Source: Amyelois transitella (taxonomy: Eukaryota; Arthropoda; Insecta; Lepidoptera; Pyralidae). From it: DNA of 64,000 bases. The notes beneath the pieces are model-generated. The model made no database searches. It saw only the letters and a list, made by a program, of their open reading frames with translations, and was not told where the DNA came from. The stretch spans positions 496,001 to 560,000 of the forward strand of contig NC_083529.1 in the NCBI RefSeq assembly GCF_032362555.1. Reading direction: 5' to 3'. Numbering within the stretch: the first letter of the stretch is position 1; every line of letters starts with the position of its first letter. This document shows, one piece after another, positions 9,850 through 21,599 of this stretch. Both the position numbers and the translations under genes were made by a program.

Positions 9850-11417
9850 TAACTGTATGTGCGAAAATCTGCTATTTATACATTGTTTCAATTTATTTAC
9901 TTACTAATTTATGTAAACAAAATTACATTGGTTCTGCTTATATCAAAAGAAATCTCTTCCAGCCGACCCGAGATAGGAGATATGATGGAAAGGGCGACAG
10001 GCGTGTATAGTATTTATTTTTCTGTTAAAATCATAGAAATTGGAATTTCAATTTCTATTATTAACCATATTTTAACTATTTGTGTGTCATAAGGTTTTGA
10101 CTATGACTTCAAATACCTAATTACATTTTTCCTTTACTCTGAGAATATCGGAGAATCCTTGAACTTAGTTGTTTGGTCTGTAATTATCAGAAGCGTGAAA
10201 TAATAACAAAACAATTCTTCAAAATCTTATATTAAAATTTACATCGCCTAGTGTTGTGTGCAAGGCGCGGAATAAATATCTAAAAATTCATTATCTGTAC
10301 AATCACATTACTTAAACTAACTTAAATTAAATGGCGCGACTGACTTAACTTGACTAACTTTTTATTGTCAGGTTTCGCCTAAACGCGACAGGGCCTTAAT
10401 AAGCCGAGGTTTAAGGCAGCTCTTTTTTTAAATTTTATCTATCAAAAAATAGGTATTAAGACTAAGAGAAAAAGCTTAAAGTGATCTCAGATAAGAAAAG
10501 GATTTGCCAAAAAAAAAAACAATTGGGAGTTCTCAAATTTGGTGTCATTTGAGAACGAATGCAAAAAAACCGACTTAAAACAAATTTTATTTCGTTCTAC
10601 TTTTGAATTGTTCAAAAATATTTTTACTTTTAATAAAAGGAATGTTTTTTTTTTCAAAAGTTAAGAACTTCGAACATTTAATGTTTTTTTTTTCTATCAA
10701 GAACGTTTCATACGCTCTCTTCAAAATCAAATTTTCCATGACGTAATTTATCATTTAAAGTCGGTTATTTTGTTGAAAGCATAACTATTCATATTATACA
10801 TGTTACATAACGTCATGCTCTGGGTAACTACCAGTCTGTTCACCGTTACCTCAGATGTAACAGTCAAATTACGTATATCTGGGGCCGCTATTTTTGTAAT
10901 CGATGACTCACTCAATAAACATGCGAATTTTATTCGAATTCGAGACAGCAATTACAAAAATAACACTTTTTTTCTGTAGTTTTTAAACTGCCTTGGTCCC
11001 TCAGAGGAGTCTACAATCGCATAATGTCGATTTTGTATGTTTGTTTGTGCTAACAACTCTAACATAACTCCGATGAAAACTCGACCCCGGCGCGCGCGCG
11101 CAACTCGTAATAAATAAACAATAAATACTCTAATAAATTACACAAATATACATTCTAAACACAGCTGTGTTTTACTTAAACCTAGATGAGCTTAGCGATC
11201 ACATTCCACTGTCAAAACGAACACATACCGAGGCAGGTAACTATCGAAATTAAAACTAATGGTAAGTATTCGTTTCGCAGTGCGCGAAGAGAGAAAACGC
11301 GGAAACCTTCCAAGTAGCCACACGCGATCACAATCGGAGGCTCGCTTCCTACGATCGAAAACGACGTGAAAGGCGTTATCCAACGATTAGAAAGGTGTCA
11401 CGGTCGGCGGCCGCTTT
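9850..11417. other. LARP6 downstream region, no second gene seen
   Basis: AT-rich sequence with many homopolymer runs and a short CG-dinucleotide run near 11090-11100. The LARP6 3' untranslated region must lie in its right part, because transcription runs leftwards. A TTTATT word (AATAAA on the minus strand) near 10587 could be its polyadenylation signal. A 66-codon minus frame at 10751-10951 has no recognisable domain. Confidence 0.35.
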
Positions 11418-12629
11418 CTAGCGCGAGTACAGCGCCAAGTCCGAGATCCGGCGCTGGCGCGCGGCCGCGTGGAAACCCCTCGTGCCATCCGGAACTAATG
11501 GCGCCCTCGGCTCGAACCGCGGAGCGCAGGATAGCCGCCTTCCCCCGCATTCTGTCCCTGACAGAGAACAGCCCGACAATCGTCGCGACAACCAACCTTC
11601 GGCACTGCTCGCGCTACCTGTGCTAGCTTGAGAAGTCCTCCTAGAGTTGCAGTAGAAAGAAACTCCAGAGTCCGAACTGTGACTGCAGGTCGACGGCCGC
11701 CGCGGTACCCACGTCTGGATCTCTGGCGAGCGCGGCGCGAAGAAGCCGCTGGAGCTGCGGCGGTAGTACGGCGCTGTATATCTGTATTCGTACTCCACTT
11801 CGGAGCCGCTGCAGCATGAGGAGTACTCGCACTCGTGGCGGCGCTGCGAAGGCCGACGCGCGGGAGTCTTCCTCTTGGGCTCTCGAGGCACTCCGTTCAA
11901 TTCGTACACTCTCATACCTTCCTCGTCCACTGCTTGTAACCGCAAGGCTTCCCTGGCAGATTCAGACTCGGTAAACTCGACTAACGCACACACACAGTTA
12001 ACCAAACTCGGGTTCTTGTTGAGGAATTGACGCACATCAGCCGGCACCGGGTTCCCGGGCCGCAGCACACGGACTAGCGCGATTTCGCCGCAGCTGGCGA
12101 ACAGTCTGGACACGTTCTCCACAGTGGGCCGGTCGATGGGCATCTTGACCGCCACGACAGTCCTGGACGGCGTGGTCTCATCGTAGGCCGGCAGCGGATC
12201 GATCCTTCTCAATTTAGTGCCAGCTTCATTAATCTCTAGTTTCGTCGACCTTTTCAGAGCCTCAGCGACGACCCTCCAGTCTTTCGTGAGGTGCTTGACG
12301 CGCTTGAAGCTAGATATCAACTTCAGGGAGACATACCCTTCCTTGTTCCTCCTGACGTGTTTGAGCAGGAAGGCGTCTTTAGTGATATTCGCGTCGGAGA
12401 AGTAGAATTCCACTTGGGAGACGATTCTGTTGGCTAGCTCGTCGTCGGGTGGGGTGTAAGGGGGCTCCTGCGTTTCGGCGGCGACTTCGCAGCCGGAGTC
12501 TTTGCCGCCCCCGGATCCCGTTTCGGAGGCAGAGTCGGAGAGGTCGGCGTGGTCGTCGGTGGAGGGCCTGCGGTCGGTGGAGATGCCCTCGTCCGGCTCT
12601 TGCGACTGGGTGGGGGGGAGCCCCTCCAT
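11418..12629 (-). CDS. LARP6: La-related protein 6 (LARP6 family), RNA-binding
   Basis: A single uninterrupted frame of 403 codons. LARP6 proteins are cytoplasmic RNA-binding regulators of mRNA translation and localisation; the fly homologue is Achilles. Visible domains in order: an acidic, Ser/Thr-rich N-terminus (1-57); a La motif at about 62-146 with SQVEFYFSDANITKDAFLLK and the EGYVSLKLISSFKRVKHL segment; an RRM-like domain at about 157-245 (VVAVKMPIDRPTVENVSRLF and CALVEFTESESAREAL); an Arg/Ser-rich low-complexity middle (250-370); and a SUZ-C/LSA-type C-terminal motif RAPLVPDGTRGF at about 375-386. La motif, RRM and C-terminal PDG..GF motif together separate LARP6 from La and from LARP1/4. 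The start ATG at 12627-12629 sits in CAACATGG, a good initiation context, and the frame ends at TAG 11418-11420. The coding sequence is strongly GC-rich compared with its flanks. The length is somewhat shorter than vertebrate LARP6. An upstream non-coding exon cannot be excluded. Confidence 0.93.
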   Translation of the reverse strand: MEGLPPTQSQEPDEGISTDRRPSTDDHADLSDSASETGSGGGKDSGCEVAAETQEPPYTPPDDELANRIVSQVEFYFSDANITKDAFLLKHVRRNKEGYVSLKLISSFKRVKHLTKDWRVVAEALKRSTKLEINEAGTKLRRIDPLPAYDETTPSRTVVAVKMPIDRPTVENVSRLFASCGEIALVRVLRPGNPVPADVRQFLNKNPSLVNCVCALVEFTESESAREALRLQAVDEEGMRVYELNGVPREPKRKTPARRPSQRRHECEYSSCCSGSEVEYEYRYTAPYYRRSSSGFFAPRSPEIQTWVPRRPSTCSHSSDSGVSFYCNSRRTSQASTGSASSAEGWLSRRLSGCSLSGTECGGRRLSCAPRFEPRAPLVPDGTRGFHAAARQRRISDLALYSR

Positions 12630-13040
12630 GTTGTTTGGCGCGGGATTAGCACTGTTGCATTACAGGAGCGTGCGCGTCGCTCGGTGTCTCGGTACGGACT
12701 GCGGGCGCGCGGCGAGCGGCGACCACTTTTATAAGATGATAGAGATACGCGGTAAGAGGGTCGGAAGCAATGACATTGCAGACTTGGCGGCGTGTTCGTG
12801 CGGCGGCCGATAGCACGTGCACTCACTGAACAAACAGTTCGCTTGTGAGGATGTCACACTATCCTTGTTGTAGTTCAAAACTCTAATTCTCATAATTATG
12901 AAGAAAATCTTGATTTTTTTTCAATACTTTTATTTTGTTTTTACAAAATCTTAGTATCAGTAGGCAAAAATATGCGTTAGTGTAACGTTTATTTTATGAA
13001 AAATCTTGTGTCTGTCTTAATTGTGTAATGTCTTAAAAAA
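12630..13040. promoter_or_regulatory. LARP6 upstream region (putative promoter and 5' UTR)
   Basis: The first ~200 bases upstream of the LARP6 start remain GC-rich (GCGGGCGCGCGGCGAGC near 12700), consistent with a 5' leader and a CpG-rich promoter. Beyond 12840 the sequence becomes AT-rich. No TATA element or splice site could be assigned with confidence. The open frames here on either strand overlap LARP6 or its leader and are shadows. Confidence 0.4.
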
Positions 13041-13180
13041 GGGAGATGTTAGCAGTACCCCTAATCGTCGAAGATGCATGAACAGAGTAATGAGTGTGGA
13101 GGAAGCGGGAGAGGTCTGTGAGGATCCATAGTCTCTGCCTACCCCAATGGGAGACAGGCGTGATAGTACGTATGTATGTT
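13041..13180 (+). mobile_element. LINE-K variant B 3' end
   Basis: A distinct subfamily: GTGGAGGAAGCGGGAGAGGT, then CTCTGCCTACCCCAATGGGA and GGCGTGATAGTACGTATGT. A second copy lies at 50300-50395. Confidence 0.65.
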
Positions 13181-14175
13181 ACCAAAATAATTACTATATT
13201 ATTTTAGCACCGATTTTTCTTTTAGACAAAAAGTACCCTAATTTCTGAACGTTTTCAGATGTCTTAAGGAAAACATAGAATTGGCTAGTGTATAAGATTC
13301 TTAATGTCAACAAGACATTGTAGATTGTATCTGCAAATAGAATTATCACACTATCATTACGGAAAGTGTTTTAGAATGTTAAGTAGGTGAGTCTTATAAT
13401 CGTAAAATTAGAATTAACTTAAATTTTATGTTTTTTTTTTCAATTTACATGTAAAACTTTGCACCCGTGAAAATTTCTTCTTTCAATGTTTCTCCAGTTT
13501 AGTAATTTGAATTTTTAATTACTTCGTCACATCTTTATCCGTTACGGGTTAGACAAAGCCAACTATCTCGAAACGACTGAAAGACCTCGTTCATCTGTAT
13601 GTACCAATTTTTATATTAAACTCTACTGAAAGTAACATGGATTTCTAAGCTTAAAACTTACAGTTTCTAACTGATAATGCAAAATATCCACTAACAAAAT
13701 CTGTGTCATTGTAAGATTGTATTGTTCTGAACGATCATGTGATGTGTGTTAAATAGAGGTATTTTTATAGAGTCGACATGTATTAGAGAATAAAAACATG
13801 TTTTTTTTTAAGTTATTTCCACTTCTGAAAAATGTCTAGTTTAGAAATTTTAATTTTAGGAGGCTCAAAGTATTAATTCTTTAAAGAATTATAAGATCAC
13901 AATAATTAACTGTCAACAATTCATCCGTATCTATACGTAAAACAAAAGGGGAAACTGATTGACTTACTGACCGACATCAATGCACAGTCAACACTTAAGG
14001 TTACAGTGCCCTAAGAGAGAATTTCCCAAAATCCGCAGCGAACGGAATTAATGGGATTTGAAAACGGGATAAAAGTAGAAATAATAAAAAAATCTCTTCA
14101 CGACAAAGACTTTACTTCGACCAATAATCTGCTTGTAACATAATAAAATAACAATATCTATTTAATCAATAGTTT
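13181..14175. other. AT-rich intergenic sequence
   Basis: Near 13528-13600 a diverged SINE-G tail is recognisable (TCTTTATCCGTTACGGGTTA). Otherwise I see no gene, RNA or repeat boundary. Confidence 0.4.
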
Positions 14176-14300
14176 GTATGCGATCCTCTCATTGTCAGGT
14201 TGGCTGGAAGAGATCCCACTTAGGGATAAGTCCGCCTTTGTACTGTACTACTGTTTTATATTTGTAATGTACTCCTTTAGTGAACAATAAAGCATTTACT
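14176..14300 (+). mobile_element. LINE 3' end, GGCTGGAAGAGATC family
   Basis: Reads TGTATGCGATCCTCTCATTG, TTGGCTGGAAGAGATCCCAC, GATAAGTCCGCCTTTGTACT and TTAGTGAACAATAAAGC. Related copies are at 33429-33573, 34746-34800 and 50493-50660. The AATAAA-like end and short tandem tails fit a non-LTR retrotransposon 3' end, but the clade is not determined. Confidence 0.6.
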
Positions 14301-14710
14301 AACTTAATATCTATTCCATGCCATTATAACTCAATTCATAAAGATGTATACTCAATTACAATTAGAACAAAAACTAGATATTTTGCATAATCCTTGTAGT
14401 TCTACTCACAATTATTATGCAGATTATTTGGGGCGTGTTTGTTACGTAGCAAGTCTGCAATTAAATACTCTAAGTGTATATGAAAGATAACTTCGAATTA
14501 CAAAATTAAAACAAAGAGAGTGAATTTTATAATTGGATTTTGAAATATCTCTATAAAAACATATGAATAGTTTTATTTAAATTTGGCGCCTACTTGGCAA
14601 CACTAATAATTTTGTTTTATCTATGACAACTCACTTCCGTTCCCTGTTTGGTTACAGTTTTGTTGTATCCGGTTATAATAAAAGCAAACACTAGTAAATT
14701 CATTAATATT

Positions 14711-14829
14711 AATTACTCTCAATTCTATCATGAAGCCAAATAACTGAACGTGGCCGATCAGTCATTTCAAGACTGTTCGCTCTGTCTACCCCACAAGGGA
14801 TATAGACGTGACCATATGTATGTATGTAT
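14711..14829 (+). mobile_element. SINE-G 3' half
   Basis: Starts near CTCTCAATTCTATCATGAAG and ends in ATGT repeats. Confidence 0.65.
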
Positions 14830-14860
14830 TAGTAACTTGGTGCATTATTTACATCAATTA

Positions 14861-14928
14861 GCAGTGGCCCTTTGGTGTGTCTACCCCGTAAAGGATAAAG
14901 ACGTAAGAGTAAACTGTATGTATGTATA
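14861..14928 (+). mobile_element. SINE-G tail fragment
   Basis: GTGTCTACCCCGTAAAGGAT to ATGTATGTAT; a second tail in the same direction within 40 bp. Confidence 0.5.
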
Positions 14929-15029
14929 TCATAGAAAATCTGTTATTGGCTCTAAACTATTAAACCTGTGAAACTATTTAATTCAGTTTCTTTGCAAGTC
15001 TCAAAAATTTCTATATATGAACATAACAT

Positions 15030-15187
15030 ACACATATAGTCACGTCTATATCCCTTGCGGGGCAGAGAGAGCAAATATTCTTAAAAACACTGAAAGGCCA
15101 CGTTCAGCTGTTTTGCTCAATGATAGAATTGAGATTCAAACAGTGACGGGTTGCTAGCCCATCGCCTAAAGAAAGAATCCCAATTGT
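15030..15187 (-). mobile_element. SINE-G 3' part
   Basis: Covers tail to the CTAAAGAAAGAATCCCAA segment; 5'-truncated. Confidence 0.65.
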
Positions 15188-15239
15188 AGATGCGAAATGA
15201 ATTTAATTTCTAAATATAATTCTAAATACTTAGTGATGT

Positions 15240-15390
15240 CAAACTTCTATACTTATCGGATCCAACATACATTTTGAATTTCACCACAATTAGACCAACG
15301 TTTCAAACGAAAGTTATCGCGTTACAAACATACAAACATACAAAAAATGTATTTTGATTCAAATTGATTGGTAGTCGCTTCACTCGCTTG
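15240..15390. repeat. Unclassified dispersed repeat fragment
   Basis: Contains GTTATCGCGTTACAAACATA and GTAGTCGCTTCACTCGCTTG. A diverged reverse-complement relative lies at about 39490-39680 (GAGGGAGCGAAGCAAGTGAG, GTAACGCGATAACTTTAAAA). Confidence 0.45.
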
Positions 15391-15391
15391 G

Positions 15392-15522
15392 TCAATTAAT
15401 GGAGAAAAAAAATATTTTTCAACAAAAATACGTATATGAAGCGAAATACCTATGTAGAAACCGTGGCAAGTGGAAAGATGTACCTAGGCTCTGCCTCTGC
15501 CTACGCCTCCGGGTGATTTTAT
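15392..15522 (+). mobile_element. LINE-K 3' end, diverged
   Basis: Retains GTGGCAAGTGGAAAGATGTA and the CCTCCGGGTGATTTTAT end but has lost the ATGT tail. Confidence 0.5.
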
Positions 15523-15718
15523 ACCTTAACAATTCGACTTACAATTTTATCTCTTTACACAAAGTGATGCAGTTGTTAAATATATTACAGAAGTCTGGAC
15601 AGATGACCTCGAATAATGTAGTAATTTCACTAATACTAGAACACTAACATCTTGGCATCTGGTACTAAAGTAGTACACAACAATTGTAAACTGTTTACAA
15701 AATCTTGTGTGCTTTATA

Positions 15719-15977
15719 TACATACATACATATAATCACGTCTATATTCCTTGCGGAGTAGACAGAGCCAGCAGTGTTGAAAGACTGATACGCCACGTTT
15801 AGCTGTAAGGCTTGATGATAGAGTTGAGATTTAAATAGTGACAGGTTGCTTGCCGATCGCCTAAAAGAAGAATCCCAAGTTTATAAGCCCATCTCTTAGT
15901 CGCCTTTTACGAAATCCATAGAAATGAGACGGAGTGGTCATTTTCTTTTTTTTTATTGGTGCCGGTAACTACACGGC
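15719..15977 (-). mobile_element. SINE-G, full length
   Basis: CATACATACATATAATCACG to GTGCCGGTAACTACACGGC (minus-strand reading). Confidence 0.8.
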
Positions 15978-16062
15978 ATTCTTGTGTGCGTTAAGCTATT
16001 AAAATAATTATAAAATGAAACAAAAATGTACTTTTCTTGTGGCATTGAAATTTAACAAAAAA

Positions 16063-16253
16063 TATAAGTACATACGTCTTTATCTTACATGGTAGTCAGA
16101 GCCAACAGTCTTGAAAAGACTGAAAGACCACGTTCAGCTGCATGGCTAAACCAAGGAATCGAGATTCAAATAGTGACAGGTTGCTAGCAAACCGCCTAAA
16201 AGAAGAATCCCAAGTTTAAACCTATACCTTAGTCGCCTTTTCCTTTTGAAGAC
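16063..16253 (-). mobile_element. SINE-G, 5'-truncated
   Basis: Tail and central region present; ends at the CTTAGTCGCCTTTTCC word. Confidence 0.65.
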
Positions 16254-16774
16254 TCTTGACTCTGTCTACCCTATTATTAAATACGTCCTTATATGTATGC
16301 ATTAATACTTACTAACAACAAAGTAACAGCTGATTCTATGTTCATATAAGTCCAGTTATCGATCGTGAGAATTGAACCCGCTACCCTTGGCGCGACCTCA
16401 CTGACTGTACCATAAGGAGTACGTGTCTTCTGATTGATGAGAACCCATGAATCATCTTAAGGTCAAAGTTAAAGAAGTCATATAAGTCACAACATATGTT
16501 ACTTTTGCAATAATATATTCAAGTATAATTTAAATATTTGTTTATCGATAAAACCGCGGCATTATTGAATTCATTAATCAAATGGCACAGAATTATTAAT
16601 AAGTACTAAAAACGATTTAATATTTTATATTATTTATAAATGACTTCAATAATTCGTGTGATGCTTATAAACTTTTATTCATTCATTCATTCAACACAGC
16701 GACTTGCCGCTTTTTATTTAATTATCTAGTACCTTTATAGAGAAAATCGAGAAATTATAGACCGTTCTGAAATT

Positions 16775-17035
16775 TCGTATTGAAATAATTAATTTTACAT
16801 TAATTCATATTTTTTTAATGTAGACAATGTGCATTCGTCCACGATTTAGATTGAAGAGATCTATATAAATGCTGCAGTGTAGTTTGTTCCACCGCTTCTT
16901 CTACACATGCGCTTTGGAAACGGTAGTAGTTATAATTAGATTGAAGTGATGTGACGTCGATAAATGATACCTTGTATCCAATTTTGAAAATAAATCTATT
17001 CCATTCTTTTCAATTCATTTTTCTAAAACCTTAAA
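16775..17035 (+). mobile_element. LINE 3' end, GCAGTGTAGTTTGTTCCACC family
   Basis: Includes AATGTAGACAATGTGCATTC, ATGCTGCAGTGTAGTTTGTT, CCGCTTCTTCTACACATGC and GTATCCAATTTTGAAAATAA. An inverted copy lies at 24375-24660 and a third, plus-strand copy at about 40760-41003. It looks like a non-LTR retrotransposon 3' end; no coding sequence remains. Confidence 0.6.
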
Positions 17036-17334
17036 ATGTTTTATTTAACAAAATTTATACATCTTTAGGCTTACTAGACAAACCAATATTCACGAAGTCT
17101 TACAAATATACAGGGTGATTCACCCCATTGCGTCACCCGCTTAATTGTAACAGGATTAGTTAGTTAGTCACCTCACTAATTAGATTTAGTGCTGTACGAA
17201 TTACCCAACTTACTTTATGTAACTTGAAACGAGTTTTTGTAATAATTGCATTGGATTATATCATGATTACTGGTGCATCGGTTTAAATTAATTTTTGTGT
17301 ATAATTTAACTATCGAATGTATTCTCACAATTAC

Positions 17335-17385
17335 AAATGCAGTCTCTGCCTACCTCGCCGGGAAAGAGATGTGGTTTTTTAAATA
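17335..17385 (+). mobile_element. LINE-K terminal scrap
   Basis: Only GCAGTCTCTGCCTACCTCGC and GGAAAGAGATGTGGTTTTT are recognisable. Confidence 0.45.
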
Positions 17386-17803
17386 TATGTGTTGTAATAT
17401 GTATTAAATATTAATAAATAAAAAAATTGTTATTGGTAGTATTCCTTTTGTTTTTTGTTTTAATAAAATACTAAGTAACAAATAAAAAATAATATTCTTT
17501 TTTGTTTTTTTTTTAATTAAACTTAAGTAATATCTATTAAGTTCTGAGTACAGTAATTAATTATTTTTACAAAACACTTACTCTTATATATGTATATACA
17601 TATATAATAGTCAGTCAAAATTACCTATTGGTTACACTAACTCAAAGAATTTTAGAGATTTCCAAGGTTTCAGTGCATTTATCCTTTAATCACCGCCTAA
17701 ACTCAAATCTGTAGGGATTCCATTAATTTGAGGCTATTAGGTATTGATATACTAATATTATTGAATATATATACAGTTTGCTAAATTACATTATTGAAAA
17801 AGT
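17386..17803. other. AT-rich spacer
   Basis: Contains an alternating ATGTATATACATATAT palindrome near 17590-17605 and long A/T runs. No gene is seen. Confidence 0.4.
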
Positions 17804-18060
17804 TCCGTGTGGTATCCGACACCTAATAATAGAACTACTCCAAGTCTTTCCCATGTATGTCGTAAAAGCGACTAGAGAATAGGGTTATAAACTTGGGAGC
17901 CCATAACCTACGAGAGGACTCGTAGGTTATGGGCTAGCAACCCGTCACTATTTGAATCTCAATTCCATCATAAAGCCATACCGCTGAACGTGGACCTTCA
18001 GCCTTTTTTACTGGCATTGTCTACCTCACAAGGTATAAAGATGTGACTATACGTATGTAT
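17804..18060 (+). mobile_element. SINE-G with an internal snap-back hairpin
   Basis: Family member whose usual TTCTTTTAGGCGATGGGCTAG stretch is replaced by a perfect 17-bp inverted repeat: AGCCCATAACCTACGAG at 17898-17914, loop AGGA, complement at 17919-17935. Confidence 0.75.
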
Positions 18061-18363
18061 GTTATTGAAATACTGCCGAAAACGGCATGTCTTGTTTTCA
18101 CAATAACACCATCTTTTAAAACGGTTCTGTTATATGTAAATGAGTTAACTTAATTAATGTATAACATGTCATTTGAAATGTTAATTATGCATTAAACTAC
18201 TTAATTACCATTCTCGTCCCACAAGACAGTATTTCCGTTTTGATCGCGAAGATTAGTTGCCAGATCCAAAAAAAAAACAATAATAAATTAGCTGTGAAGG
18301 TCACACTGACTTAATGATTTTGTAAGTGATCCGTATTTTTTAGTACGGAATCCAATAAATAGA

Positions 18364-18690
18364 TAAATCACGTCTATATCCCTTGCATGCTTTTTTCGTC
18401 TCGAAAAGAGCAGTAGACCACATACCAGCTGTTCTTCCTCCTGGCTTTAGTCCCGGTTGCATCCTCCCCACTCTGGACAGAAGCCCGGGGTATGCCTTCT
18501 ACCATGGATCCTGGATTGGGTGAGTCAGGTTTTTACACGAAGCGTCTCCCATCTGACCTCCACATTTGCAGGTAAACCTAACCCGTATTAGATCCATGGT
18601 TACACATCCAGTTGCCTGAATGTGGAGGGTTCCTCGCGATGTTTTCCCTCGCCGTAGTAGCATCGGTTAGTATTCAAACTAATATACTTA
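18364..18690 (+). repeat. Dispersed repeat, GGATCCTGGATTGGGTGAGT family
   Basis: Starts next to a SINE-G tail scrap (TCACGTCTATATCCCTTGC on the minus strand, ~18364-18385). It then reads GGTTGCATCCTCCCCACTCT, CCATGGATCCTGGATTGGGT, TTTTTACACGAAGCGTCTCC and ATCGGTTAGTATTCAAACTA. Relatives at 470-530 (+), 28670-28880 (-), 33700-33880 (+), 57350-57830 (+, split by a SINE) and 62710-62850 (-). Class unknown. Confidence 0.6.
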
Positions 18691-18900
18691 TATAACTATG
18701 TATTAAACGGATAGTAACAGTAACAAATTAAAAAAAAGAGTAAGATGTGGACAGAGGACGGAAACGTAATCACCATCAGATATTATGAAACTTGATTGCT
18801 TCCAATCACGCGAGGGGTTATTCTGCAACTGTCGTGAAATAAATATTAATTTACCTTTTCATTTTTATGATAAATAGGTAAATTAAGAACTTATTACCTG

Positions 18901-19160
18901 GCTGTGTGGTTCCCGGCACCAATACAAAAAAGAATAGGACCACTCCATCTCTTTACCATGGATGTCGTAAAAGGCGACTAAGGGATAGGCTTACAAACTT
19001 GGGATTCTTATTTAGGCGACGGGCTAGCAACCTGTCACTATTTGAATCTCAATTTTATCATTAAGCCAAATAGCTGAACGTGGCCATTCAGTCTTTTCCA
19101 GACTGTTGGCTCTGTCTACCCTGCAAGGGATATAGACGTGATTTTATTTATGTATGTATT
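18901..19160 (+). mobile_element. SINE-G, full length
   Basis: GCTGTGTGGTTCCCGGCACC to a GACGTGATTTTATTTATGTA tail. Confidence 0.8.
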
Positions 19161-19890
19161 TTTATGATTATTTTGACTGGCATTTATTTATTATAATATT
19201 GAAGAATCTTAATAAATACTTGATGATACATGTAAGAGCCAAACAAAACGTGAGTCTTTTAAAAAAATATATTTATTAACTTATTTAATACTTTACATAT
19301 ATTTATTTGAAAATTTTATGTTTTAATTTAAGGAAAAGTTAATTATTTGTACCGAATAAATGAATCAACTACTCGTAGAAGGTATCTACGTATTTTACAT
19401 AATATGTAAGTAATTACCGAAATGAGATTTAAGTAAATAAACCAATTAAACACACAAAGCCATTGGTGTTATTTATGTTTACTTGTCCTAATTTCTTTAG
19501 GTCAAGGCAATTTTGTTCGAAGTAAATTGTTTCAATTTTCCCACCAATGTGGAAAAAGAGGAATCATGTTTTAAAAAATATATTTTTATTTTTATTATTT
19601 TTATTTTTACCGGTCGCAGAATAACCCCTCTGCGCACGCGACTGTTTGCTAATATAAATAGAATCGTAATGCTAACTGGTGTTATTTTTACACAATGCAA
19701 AAAAACGTTTGAAAGTAATTGTTTATGCCGTGCGGTTTTCGATGAAACAATACGTTTGTGCAGTGATTACCGCATTTAGAATTGGACATCTAGTGACCCT
19801 AATACTAGCTATGGACACCGAATATTTTTTTTAATAAACATATACGGGACAAATTACACAGATTGAGTTAGCCTGATGATGATGTTATAT
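19161..19890. other. AT-rich spacer with no supported gene
   Basis: An 88-codon plus frame (19513-19779) and a 67-codon minus frame overlap each other and show no domain or codon preference. I see no repeat boundary until the Hel-2 fragment at 19896. Confidence 0.4.
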
Positions 19891-19895
19891 AGCCT

Positions 19896-20015
19896 AAACC
19901 CTTGCTCGATAAATGTTCTATTCAACACAAAAATAATTTTTCAATTCGAACCAGTAGTTCCCGAGATTAGCGCGTTCAAACAAACAAACGAACTCTTCAG
20001 CTTTATAATAGTAGT
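19896..20015 (-). mobile_element. Hel-2 5' fragment
   Basis: Reads ATATAGCCTAAACCCTTGCT through GAACTCTTCAGCTTTATAAT. The matching 3' end (CCACGCGGGCGAAGTCGCGG, AAGCTAGA) lies at 20200-20236 in the opposite orientation. Confidence 0.6.
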
Positions 20016-20394
20016 ACTTAATAACTTAATACTTCATAATAAATTTCATTATTGATTGCCCTGAACTCTTAAAGCATTATATATAATAAGTTTTTATTAT
20101 AATAAAATATGGTCGAAATTAATGCATTTTTTTTAAGATTTGTATCAACATAATAATATTAACGTTTGTTAACGTTTGTTTTAACGTGTTTTTGCGAATA
20201 ACTATTCCACGCGGGCGAAGTCGCGGGCAAAGCTAGATTTATATAAAAGTATAAATTCATTTCTTTGCCTACGACAGTAATCCGAGTAACTCCAATATAA
20301 TTATGATTCCGGTCTTAGTCTTCTATTAATGTGAAAGGGATTTAACAAATAAATATATTAATTAAATAATATAATACCAATAGTTCTTTGTTTT

Positions 20395-20465
20395 ACATAC
20401 TTGCGGGGTAGACAGAGCTAATAGTCTTAGAAAGACTGATTAGCTGTTCGGCTTAATATAGAATG
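20395..20465 (-). mobile_element. SINE-G tail fragment
   Basis: TTGCGGGGTAGACAGAGCTA and the TCAGTCTTT-type hairpin segment remain. Confidence 0.5.
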
Positions 20466-20937
20466 CCTTTTTATATAGATTAGGACGAAGCCCGGTACAT
20501 TAGTTATTAAACTTTAACCAAATTTGGCACAGGCAGTCCATGACCCAACCCCCCACAGCCTTAAACCAGCGAAGCCTTATTGTCTAATGTAACCTACTTT
20601 TACCCAAATTACGAGTTTTTCAGACTGTATTATAGGCGTGGGCAGACTTCAAACTTAGAGGGGTTTTAATTAGCCGTAACATAACATAACAATAATCACT
20701 ATATCCGCTGCGGGGTAGACAAAGCTAGTTATACGAGATTCTGAATTATGCAATATGCAACCTTTCCTTTTATTAATAAATATAAAATAAATATACACGA
20801 GACAGATTACACAGATTGAGTTAACCTCGAAATAAGTTCAAGACTTGTGTAACGAGATACTAACACAACGATACTATAAGAAGTTTGTTTGAAATTAATC
20901 TGTCATGATTATATTTTACTACCCGAATTAAAGAGGT

Positions 20938-21212
20938 GCCGTGTGGTTGCCGGCACCAATAAAAAAAAAAGAATAGGACCACTCCTTCTCTTTTTCAATG
21001 GATGTGAATGGAGGGAAGGCGACTAAGGGATTATGTTATTAGGCTTATACGCTGGAGATTCTTGTTTTAGGCGATGAGCTAGCAACCTGTCTCTATTTGA
21101 ACCTTAATTCTATCAACAATCCAAAAAGCGAAACGTGGCCTATCAGTTTTTTCAAGACTATTGGCTCTGTCTACCCCGCAAGGTATATAGACGTTACTAT
21201 ATGTACATATGT
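20938..21212 (+). mobile_element. SINE-G, full length
   Basis: GCCGTGTGGTTGCCGGCACC to the tail, with a small insertion around 21004-21035. Confidence 0.78.
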
Positions 21213-21599
21213 CTGTATACTTTAAGAGGTTAACTAGAACCGTGATATAATTGGCGTAAATAAATAAATAAATGTATTTATGTACCCATCATGCTAAATG
21301 ACCTTTAAGATCTGATCTCCACACCCTGAGGGTGATTCCCAATGTCAAAGCTCAATGCGAACGTGTGGTATTTACAATATAACACGTCCGTTACCAGACG
21401 GTCGGAATTTTCATATTAGTCATTTGGTACAAGTGGAAACAAAAGCGTTAATATTCTTTTTAAATTTTAGGTGAACGGTCATAACAGGAATACCTTAAAT
21501 CGAAAAGAATTTGAAAAAGAATACAGTTATAGTAATTTTAAGTTTTAGGAATCTCTGAGGGTTTTATACACGTATGAAAAAAGCTCAAAGTAAAAAATG

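Noticed and set aside
12434-12826. 130-codon minus-strand frame upstream of LARP6
   Set aside because: It overlaps the LARP6 N-terminus in another frame, is Arg/Pro/Ser-rich as expected from GC-rich shadow translation, and has no domain.
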